Program-made: the position numbers and the translations under genes
Shown here: positions 58,183-64,000 of the stretch, piece by piece
Layout of the letters: each line of letters starts with the position of its first letter
Numbering within the stretch: position 1 is the stretch's first letter
Source: a virus
Virus record (IMG/VR): IMGVR_UViG_3300037257_000055
Location: 1-64,000 of that record
Reading direction: 5' to 3' (one strand)
Length of the DNA: 64,000 bases
Notes under the pieces: model-generated
Database searches by the model: none
Told to the model about the DNA's origin: nothing
Seen by the model: only the letters and a program-made list of their open reading frames with translations

Positions 58183-59289
58183 ATGAAAGGTTTTAAATTT
58201 AAAAGAATAAAGAATAGGTTCAGATGGGAAAGCGATTTTATGATTTTAGAATTTTCAAATCCATCAATACAAGGGTTTGATGACTATATAAACTTAACAA
58301 GTGAAAAAGGAATTATGTATTATTACTATACAGTAAAAGTATTTAAGAAGATAGTAGTAGATTGGGATGATAACGACAATGAAATTATAAAATGGAAATT
58401 AGTAGGTAGTAGATGTACTCATGATTTTCCTATGATATTGGATTTAAAATGGATTCTTGATTATCAATTAAATGATGACACTAGAATAGATGGTCAAAAA
58501 CATGAATATCAAAGTGGAGATATTAGATATTCAAAAGTACAAACAACTGAAGGATTCGCTTGTGATGATTTCTATGAGATAAACAAGAGTGTAGATTCAG
58601 AAGGAAAAGATGAAAGATATATAGTTTATTGTGGAACTACTTTTAATTGTCAAGGCGATCTAAATAGTGCTGGAATTAGAACTCCATATGTAGATAGAAA
58701 AGCTATTGAGGAACTATTTAAATGTGTATCTAGTTTTGTTCAATATTCATTAGATAAGCATAATGTAGAAAATGAAAACTGGAAGAATAGATTTGAAATA
58801 AAATATAATAAAATCTATGAATGTTATGCTGATAATAATACATTGGATAAGAATAGAGTAGAGTCCATTTATATTATAGGAGATATTTTAGATATAACAA
58901 CATTAGTTAATAATAAGCAATATGAGTATTATAAGGCTAAAATATCAAAAATAAAAGATAATAATTTGATTTTAGAAAGTGGTGAAGTTGTTACTTTAGA
59001 TTCTATAGTTTATATTATGGATGATATAATTGATGAAAAGTTAAAGTATAAAGAAAATGAAATAGCAGAAGACTTTTTAAGTATTCTATCAAAGGAGGAA
59101 AGAGAAGAGTTTAAAAACTGTAATATAGAACTATTATTGAATAAGTATAAAGAAGCTATAATTGATAGAACGTGGATGTGTAGAGATGAACATGAATTTG
59201 ATATGGATTATAATACAGGAGATAGAGTAAATAAAGTAATTCCTATTGTTAAAGATGTAATAAATAAAATTAAGGTAAGTTTAGGCTAA
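58183..59289 (+). CDS. Hypothetical protein, 368 aa
   Basis: ATG after GGAGGC overlapping the previous stop. Residues 130-200 (YIVYCGTTFNCQGDLNSAGI, TPYVDRKAIEELFKCV) look like a conserved core; residues 235-285 form a beta unit (SIYIIGDILDITTLVNN). No family is recognised. Likely coupled to the 160-aa gene. Confidence 0.72.
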   Translation: MKGFKFKRIKNRFRWESDFMILEFSNPSIQGFDDYINLTSEKGIMYYYYTVKVFKKIVVDWDDNDNEIIKWKLVGSRCTHDFPMILDLKWILDYQLNDDTRIDGQKHEYQSGDIRYSKVQTTEGFACDDFYEINKSVDSEGKDERYIVYCGTTFNCQGDLNSAGIRTPYVDRKAIEELFKCVSSFVQYSLDKHNVENENWKNRFEIKYNKIYECYADNNTLDKNRVESIYIIGDILDITTLVNNKQYEYYKAKISKIKDNNLILESGEVVTLDSIVYIMDDIIDEKLKYKENEIAEDFLSILSKEEREEFKNCNIELLLNKYKEAIIDRTWMCRDEHEFDMDYNTGDRVNKVIPIVKDVINKIKVSLG

Positions 59290-59361
59290 TGATTAAATGT
59301 AAAATTTTGTTAAAAGACGTGTTTTAATGGGAATTATTATCAATTAGAAAGGAGAAAAAAT

Positions 59362-59559
59362 ATGATACCAAAATATTATATTGTGGAAATAATTGAAGAA
59401 GTAGATTTATCATGGAATAGTAGGTGTTATGCAAAAGGCGTAAGAGTTATGGTTTGGGAAGATAAAAGTTTAGATTGTTATTGGACTGTGAATACTGTAG
59501 ATAATTTTAAAACTCATTGTGCTAAAAAATTATATGAATTTGAAGGTAAAGAAATATAA
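59362..59559 (+). CDS. Small hypothetical protein, 65 aa
   Basis: ATG after AAAGGAG. Aromatic, beta-rich (VEIIEEVDLSWNSRCYAKGV). No family is recognised. Confidence 0.62.
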   Translation: MIPKYYIVEIIEEVDLSWNSRCYAKGVRVMVWEDKSLDCYWTVNTVDNFKTHCAKKLYEFEGKEI

Positions 59560-59573
59560 GGAAGGTGATTAAA

Positions 59574-60281
59574 ATAGCTAAAACAGAATTAACTGAGAAA
59601 ATTGAACAAACCATATATAAAGAAACCTCTATTAGAGCAATCTTTGGTTGTTTTGAAGTGACTCTAGGATGGTATGGCAAAGGTAGAGTAGATTATATGA
59701 CGATGGACACAAAAGATATTTTTAGATGCTACGAGATTAAGATAAGTAAGTCAGATTTTCATAGCGAACATGGTCATAATTTTGTAGGTCACTATAACTA
59801 CTATGTTATGCCTAAAGAATTATATGAGCAAATTAAAGATGAAATCCCCAAAGAAATAGGTGTATATGGTAGTTATGAATGTAGAGATAATATATGTTTA
59901 ACATTATTAAAGAAACCAAAGAAACGAGAACTAAAAGTAGAAATGGATATTCTAAAGAATTCTATGATAAGATCATTAAGTAGAGAAGTAACAAAGTTTT
60001 ATAATACTTGTGATGAAAAATACATAAATAAATTAAAGAAAAGAATTGTTAAGCTAGAAAAATCTTATAAGGAAATGGAATCAAGAAGAATAGAAGCAAG
60101 TAATGAATTATTTTTTATAAAAGATAAAATTGAAAATCCTAGTGATTATTTGCCTAAGTCTAGAATAAATAGAATTAAATTAGTTTGTGAACGCAGGTTG
60201 AAGCAGAATGAAGACAATAAAGAACTAGAAGAAGTTATAAATGATTTAGAAATTTTGTTAAAGGAGAATGGAGAATTATGA
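59574..60281 (+). CDS. MmcB-like PD-(D/E)XK nuclease, 235 aa, ATA start
   Basis: Residues 20-110: GRVDYMTMDTK (D40), RCYEIKISKSDFHSEHGHNF (E54, K56), VGHYNYYVMPKELYEQIKDE, then IGVYGSY. D...E-x-K is the PD-(D/E)XK catalytic set and the N-Y-Y-V-M-P segment is typical of MmcB/DUF-type phage nucleases. The last 110 residues are a coiled coil. ATA lies 8 nt after GGAAGG and would have been ATG-GCT-AAA; the only conventional alternative is the GTG inside that site (59565). Its last codon overlaps the next gene (ATGA). Confidence 0.75.
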   Translation: MAKTELTEKIEQTIYKETSIRAIFGCFEVTLGWYGKGRVDYMTMDTKDIFRCYEIKISKSDFHSEHGHNFVGHYNYYVMPKELYEQIKDEIPKEIGVYGSYECRDNICLTLLKKPKKRELKVEMDILKNSMIRSLSREVTKFYNTCDEKYINKLKKRIVKLEKSYKEMESRRIEASNELFFIKDKIENPSDYLPKSRINRIKLVCERRLKQNEDNKELEEVINDLEILLKENGEL

Positions 60282-60523
60282 GTTTAATAGATTTGCAATC
60301 TCAAGCAAAATCACAATTAATTACATATGATAATATCATAAAAAGCCTATCGCAAGAATTTAATATTAGTGAAATATATTTACAAAAATTATGCAAGGAT
60401 ATAAATACTAGAACCTCAAATTCTTATGCTATGGCTTTAAATATAATTCATACTGATTTGTCTAATGGACTAGATATTAATAAAATAATATTAAAGTATG
60501 GTTTAGATAAAGATTTAATATAA
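60278..60523 (+). CDS. Helical hypothetical protein, 81 aa
   Basis: ATGA overlap with the nuclease gene. SQEFNISEIYLQKLCKDINT is HTH-like. Possible partner of the nuclease. Confidence 0.65.
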   Translation: MSLIDLQSQAKSQLITYDNIIKSLSQEFNISEIYLQKLCKDINTRTSNSYAMALNIIHTDLSNGLDINKIILKYGLDKDLI

Positions 60524-60590
60524 ATAAATTAATATAAATATAGACAAGCAATAAGAAAAGTTGTAAGATATGATTAAGGAGGTAATATTT

Positions 60591-60719
60591 ATGAAAAGAT
60601 GTTTAAGTGAAATTCCAGAAGATAAAAGACAACCATACATAAGACAGGAAGCTATAAATAGAGTCTATAACAAATTAAACGAAAAGTTTAGAATAGTAAA
60701 GGAGTTAAAAAGAATATGA
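60591..60719 (+). CDS. Small basic peptide, 42 aa
   Basis: ATG after AAGGAGG. Sequence IPEDKRQPYIRQEAINRVYN, helical and basic. Its stop overlaps the next ATG (ATGA). Confidence 0.6.
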   Translation: MKRCLSEIPEDKRQPYIRQEAINRVYNKLNEKFRIVKELKRI

Positions 60720-61330
60720 GTGATAATTTGTTCAAAGTTATGTGCGTAAACAACAATGGATGTTTTGAAAATTTAACAAAACAAAGTATGTATGAAGTTT
60801 TAGAAGAAGATGAAACAGAATATAACGTAAAAGATAATAAAGGTAACTGTTGGTATAACAAGGGTAGATTTGAAAGAATTAAGGAGGACAAGCAAGTGAA
60901 AGAGTATAAGTTACAAGAAGTAATTAATAATATTGAAGATGGAGAAGAATATAAGAGTGATAGTCCACTATGGGAAATTAAATCAATTAAAAAAGTGAAT
61001 GGAAATATTAAATTTATCTTTAATGGTGCTAAAAATGATTCTGTAGGAGTAAATACAAATCAAAGATTTATTAAAGTAGGAACACCTGTAAACTTTATGA
61101 ACATAATTAAGTCAGGAAAGTTGTGTAGAATTGATCATGAAATAGTAAATTGCTTATGTAAGGATGTCTTGCCATGTAGAGAAGAATGTATTAACAAGGA
61201 TTATAAGTTGTTGTTAGAAGGAAAGTATTTACCATTAAGAAACATACTGGCAGTTTTACCTTGGAAATTAACAGAATCTGAATTTAGAACTGTTTTGGAA
61301 GAAGCAAAGTGGTACTTAGAAGAGAATTAA
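60716..61330 (+). CDS. Hypothetical protein, 204 aa
   Basis: ATG in ATGA overlap. Two parts: residues 1-60 a small beta unit (FKVMCVNNNGCFENL, VLEEDETEYNVKDN) and residues 65-204 a phage-type domain with EEYKSDSPLWEIKSIKKVNG and KDVLPCREECINK. No family is recognised. Confidence 0.7.
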   Translation: MSDNLFKVMCVNNNGCFENLTKQSMYEVLEEDETEYNVKDNKGNCWYNKGRFERIKEDKQVKEYKLQEVINNIEDGEEYKSDSPLWEIKSIKKVNGNIKFIFNGAKNDSVGVNTNQRFIKVGTPVNFMNIIKSGKLCRIDHEIVNCLCKDVLPCREECINKDYKLLLEGKYLPLRNILAVLPWKLTESEFRTVLEEAKWYLEEN

Positions 61331-61482
61331 CAATTGATAATCATTTTCATTTTTAAATACTGATTTTAATTAAAAGTTAGACTTGAAAACAAGAGTATGA
61401 GTGAGTATATGGAAGTATGAGAGAGTTTAAAATTGAACAAATTACAAAAATGATAGATTAATGAGAAAAGGAGAAATGAAAA

Positions 61483-61986
61483 ATGGGAATGTATACACAA
61501 GTAAGAGGATGGTTAAATGTTGATAGTATAGGATGTGACAATTTAGGAGAAATACAAAGTAAATTAGAACAAGCAAAAGAATATTTTGAATCAGATGCAA
61601 CTTTAAAAGATTCAGATAATGATACACTAGAAAGAAAATGGGTATGTCATGACACTATAGCTAATGGTGGAGGAAATGGTTCAGTATACATATTTTTTGG
61701 AACAGAATTAAAGAATTATGGAAATCCAGCTTATGAATGGATAAAGTTTTTACTTAAATATTTTCCAAATGCTGAAGGTCGAATTGATTTTCAATATGAG
61801 GAAGAAAATTATTGGGAAGATATTAATTATGAAGAAGAAAAAGAAACTGAGAGTAATCCTGGGTATTATCAAGAAGATAATAAAGGAAGTATGAGTAGAT
61901 ATTTGTTAATACGAGATGGAAAAATAATTAAAGATGATTATACAAGAACATGGTGTAAGGGTTATGGAAATATGTATGGAAAGTAA
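61483..61986 (+). CDS. Conserved phage-type hypothetical protein, 167 aa
   Basis: ATG after AGGAG. MGMYTQVRGWLNVDSIG is a start seen in several phage proteins of unknown role; Gly-rich loop IANGGGNGSVYIFFG and an acidic middle. No enzyme motif is recognised. Confidence 0.72.
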   Translation: MGMYTQVRGWLNVDSIGCDNLGEIQSKLEQAKEYFESDATLKDSDNDTLERKWVCHDTIANGGGNGSVYIFFGTELKNYGNPAYEWIKFLLKYFPNAEGRIDFQYEEENYWEDINYEEEKETESNPGYYQEDNKGSMSRYLLIRDGKIIKDDYTRTWCKGYGNMYGK

Positions 61987-62021
61987 TTCAAATAAATTAA
62001 TAGAAGAAAGAGGTTAAAGAA

Positions 62022-62384
62022 ATGTTTAAATTATTTAAAAAATCACAATTAAAAAGTAAATTAACTGAGAATGGTTTTCCTTGGCTGAAAGTTAAAAAAG
62101 ATGTAATTAATAAGTACAGAGAGACTACTAATAAAAGTCATAACCTTACAGATTTTGAAATCCAGTACAAATTAAACAGAGGGTTTTATAGTTCAAGTAC
62201 TGATAGTATTAATGAAGATAGAGATATTTGTTATTATGGCTACCTCAAAATAGTCAAAGATAATAGAACAAATACAATTACAGAAATACATAATAGTAAA
62301 AGCAACAGATGTGGCAGAATCCATTATAAAGAAAAAGACAAAATAAAAGGAATTTATATTTCAGTTTTTGGAGGTGAAATATAA
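62022..62384 (+). CDS. Hypothetical protein, 120 aa
   Basis: ATG after AGAGG. Basic N-terminus (FKLFKKSQLKSKLTENGFPW). Its TAA overlaps the next ATG by one base. No family is recognised. Confidence 0.66.
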   Translation: MFKLFKKSQLKSKLTENGFPWLKVKKDVINKYRETTNKSHNLTDFEIQYKLNRGFYSSSTDSINEDRDICYYGYLKIVKDNRTNTITEIHNSKSNRCGRIHYKEKDKIKGIYISVFGGEI

Positions 62385-62938
62385 TGAGTAACATATTATA
62401 TGTACCAGTAGGAAAGTCTGGAGCAGGTAAAGATTATATCACTGATAAAATATGCCAAGATTTCAATATGAAAAAAGTAATCAGCAGAACTACACGTAAA
62501 CCAAGATTTAAAGGAGAAAATACACATTTATTTGTTTCTGAAGAACAAGCTAATGAGGAATGGGCTATAGCAATTGCAAGACAACCCGTTCCAAATAAAG
62601 ATAAAATAGATAGGTATTATACTATAGAAGAAGATTTAAAAAATAAAGACTTTTATTTATTATTCCCTACAGGAGTAAAAAGTTTAAAAGAAAAAAATAT
62701 AGATGTTCAAATTAAAACATTATATATAAAAACGCCTTGGTATATAAGAATATTTAGAATGATTAGACGAGGGGATAGTATATCTAATATTATTAAAAGG
62801 TTAACATATGAAATGAGTGAGTTTAAAGGGTTTAAAGGAGATTTGAATTTTAAAAATAATGATGAAATGTATATTTATTTTAGAGATAAAAATTTCTTGA
62901 ATTACACATTATTAGATGGATTTATAAAGGAGGATTAA
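62384..62938 (+). CDS. Guanylate-kinase-like P-loop protein, 184 aa
   Basis: ATG after GGAGGTG in the TAATG overlap. Walker A GKSGAGKDYI (residues 9-18), then SRTTRKPRFKGENTHLFVSE, the guanylate kinase S-R-T-T-R-x-P-R-x-G-E-x-x-x-x-x-x-F-V signature. Probable nucleoside monophosphate kinase or a relative; phages use such enzymes to supply dNTPs. The lid and GMP-binding details are not clear. Confidence 0.8.
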   Translation: MSNILYVPVGKSGAGKDYITDKICQDFNMKKVISRTTRKPRFKGENTHLFVSEEQANEEWAIAIARQPVPNKDKIDRYYTIEEDLKNKDFYLLFPTGVKSLKEKNIDVQIKTLYIKTPWYIRIFRMIRRGDSISNIIKRLTYEMSEFKGFKGDLNFKNNDEMYIYFRDKNFLNYTLLDGFIKED

Positions 62939-62943
62939 AATAA

Positions 62944-63147
62944 ATGGAATGTACGATGTTTCAAGTAATAGCATTTTTAAATAAACTTTCAAATAAGGAT
63001 AGAAAATTTAAAAGAGTTGGTGATGATAAATTCAAACTCTTCAAAGGCGTATATGGAGATTTGATGATAGAACTTAATGGAACTTATAGACCATGTCCAG
63101 TATTTTTGTATATGCAAGATAAATGGATTTTAGAAGAACAAGAATAA
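62944..63147 (+). CDS. Hypothetical protein, 67 aa
   Basis: ATG after AAAGGAGG. FLNKLSNKDRKFKRVGDDKF, basic; stop overlaps next ATG. No family is recognised. Confidence 0.62.
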   Translation: MECTMFQVIAFLNKLSNKDRKFKRVGDDKFKLFKGVYGDLMIELNGTYRPCPVFLYMQDKWILEEQE

Positions 63148-63224
63148 TGCAAGCAATAATGTTTTCTGTAGGTGTGTCAATAGCTTTATTCTTAATAGTT
63201 CATTTTACAGAAAAGCATAAATAA
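63147..63224 (+). CDS. Tiny membrane peptide, 25 aa
   Basis: Starts in TAATG overlap. MQAIMFSVGVSIALFLIVHF is one membrane span, ending TEKHK. Short but in a coupled position. Confidence 0.45.
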   Translation: MQAIMFSVGVSIALFLIVHFTEKHK

Positions 63225-63268
63225 TAAATTAAGATAATAATATATAAGTATGAAGGAGAATGATTAAA

Positions 63269-63553
63269 ATGTTAAAAGAAGTTATAAAAATGAATGTAGG
63301 TTCAGGTGTGGATTTAGAGTTTAGAAGTATAAAAGAAGTTTTAATATTTTGGTATGAAGATTTTAAGAATAAAATTTGGAACTGTGAAAATAAAGAGTTT
63401 ACATATAGAGAGCTGAAGTTAAAAATTATTTATGATGTTGTATTGGATGAAAAAGGTAAAGTTATTGAAGAAACAGACTTTATAACAATTAGAAAAGATT
63501 TAGAAGAACAAATAAATCAAATCAATGAAATGTTAGAGGAGAGTAATAAATGA
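63269..63553 (+). CDS. Hypothetical protein, 94 aa
   Basis: ATG 8 nt after AAGGAG; the ATG at 63260 overlaps it. Helical and charged (RKDLEEQINQINEMLEESNK). ATGA overlap with the next gene. Confidence 0.65.
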   Translation: MLKEVIKMNVGSGVDLEFRSIKEVLIFWYEDFKNKIWNCENKEFTYRELKLKIIYDVVLDEKGKVIEETDFITIRKDLEEQINQINEMLEESNK

Positions 63554-64000
63554 TAGAAATATTAATATGGGGAAATCCAAAGAAAGAATTCAAAAGATTA
63601 AATATAAACCCTAAATTAACTTGGAAAGGGTATGATTGGAAAGAAACTGAAGAAATAAGAGTTTATTGTATAACTAGAGACGAATTTGATATATTATGTG
63701 ATGATAAATATTCAGAAAATGATTGGCTTGATAGTTGTTGGAGATATGCTGAAGGCAGTAATATGGGAAGTCTAAATACTCAAAAGATAATTAATGGCAA
63801 AGCTTTAGAATGTTTTAGTTCATTAAGGCAACCATTATATGAAGATGATGAAGAGATTGATGATATGGAATATGACCACTTATTAGATTATTTATGTTAT
63901 TGTTTAGGTGTTTCTACGGAAAGTAATATATGTGCAGTAGCAGTTGATTTAGCTAGATATAATCATATGTCTATGGTTGAATTATTTGAAAGATATCAAA
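63550..64000 (+). CDS. Hypothetical protein, 3' end outside window
   Basis: ATG in ATGA overlap; open for 150 codons to the window end. VYCITRDEFDILCDDKYSEN, GSLNTQKIINGKALECFSSL, then DYLCYCLGVS. Seems a phage alpha/beta protein. No family is recognised. Confidence 0.68.
   Translation, partial: MIEILIWGNPKKEFKRLNINPKLTWKGYDWKETEEIRVYCITRDEFDILCDDKYSENDWLDSCWRYAEGSNMGSLNTQKIINGKALECFSSLRQPLYEDDEEIDDMEYDHLLDYLCYCLGVSTESNICAVAVDLARYNHMSMVELFERYQ

Larger units (their letters stand above)
1433..62002 (+). repeat. Dispersed 13-bp directional element AAAYAAATTAATA
   Basis: Copies (start): 1433, 2897, 3876, 5079, 7197, 8316, 10582, 11033, 12749, 14122, 14191, 16324, 17979, 18423, 19477, 21168, 22245, 23164, 23446, 24250, 25697, 26977, 29833, 32599, 32686, 36297, 42126, 42214, 42304, 42390, 44209, 45830, 45898, 46716, 47355, 48873, 57233, 57294, 60522, 61990. 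Most lie between a stop codon or promoter and the next ribosome binding site and point with transcription. About half are exact; the rest differ at 1-2 places. Reverse copies sit upstream of promoters (1353, 2838, 3810, 5009, 7041, 8250, 10460, 12045, 23095, 29700, 39008, 39049). Confidence 0.8.

Noticed and set aside
1-64000. Global stop-codon reassignment of TAA
   Set aside because: TAA properly ends most genes in the window; only three internal cases exist.
1-64000. CRISPR array, tRNA or rRNA genes
   Set aside because: No regularly spaced direct repeats and no tRNA-like arms (for example GGTTCGA) were seen; the 13-bp element is not regularly spaced.

Overview
This window is a very AT-rich, densely packed accessory element from a Firmicute, most probably a Clostridium-type (pro)phage or phage-plasmid. 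The evidence is the base composition, near-consensus AGGAGGTG ribosome binding sites, TTGACA/TATAAT promoters, almost complete single-strand gene orientation (one minus-strand gene in 64 kb), very many 40-200-residue genes with tiny gaps, and a gene set typical of large temperate Firmicutes phages. That set includes Bro-N, P22-AR/ORF6C and Rha antirepressors, ParB-like and DGQHR proteins, HNH and Vsr/PD-(D/E)XK homing-type endonucleases, DNA methyltransferases, a XerC-like recombinase, HicA-like and MazF-like toxins and a guanylate-kinase-like NTPase. No capsid, tail, lysis, ribosomal or tRNA genes were seen, so this looks like the early/accessory arm of the element.

Layout: 1-9 kb holds the 3' end of an SF2 helicase, a Bro-N antirepressor, an LPD29-like polyvalent protein and a secreted protein. 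9-18 kb holds a DUF1385 membrane protein, an Ant-type antirepressor, a ParB-like protein, a Rha protein and a terminase-like ATPase. 18-22 kb holds a Cro-type protein, a HicA fusion and a C5 methyltransferase. 22-37 kb is a long run of small genes with one XRE repressor, a XerC-like integrase and an HNH nuclease. 37-39 kb holds an HNH/AP2 nuclease facing the lone minus-strand XRE regulator, whose other side has a promoter with a LexA-like palindrome. 39-46 kb holds a DGQHR protein, a degenerate tyrosine-recombinase-like protein, a MazF-like/helical-repeat/secreted-peptide cassette behind three promoters, and a zinc-ribbon endonuclease. 46-54 kb holds small genes, then two Dam-like methylases followed by an EVE-like protein. 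54-64 kb holds a second recombinase-like protein fused to an HNH-like tail, a DUF2325 coiled-coil protein, an MmcB-like nuclease and a guanylate-kinase-like protein.

The strongest unexplained signals are these. (1) A 13-bp directional element, AAAYAAATTAATA, occurs some 40 times just before ribosome binding sites, and inverted copies lie upstream of many promoters; this resembles L5 stoperators or SP-beta SPBRE sites. (2) Two tyrosine-recombinase-like proteins without an intact catalytic set are candidate repressors of SP-beta MrpR type. (3) A 34-residue Phr/AimP-like peptide gene sits behind a MazF-like toxin and a helical-repeat protein. Together these suggest, as inference, a peptide-informed lysogeny circuit. 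Three genes carry single in-frame TAA codons and several genes have only ATA or ATT after a good ribosome binding site.
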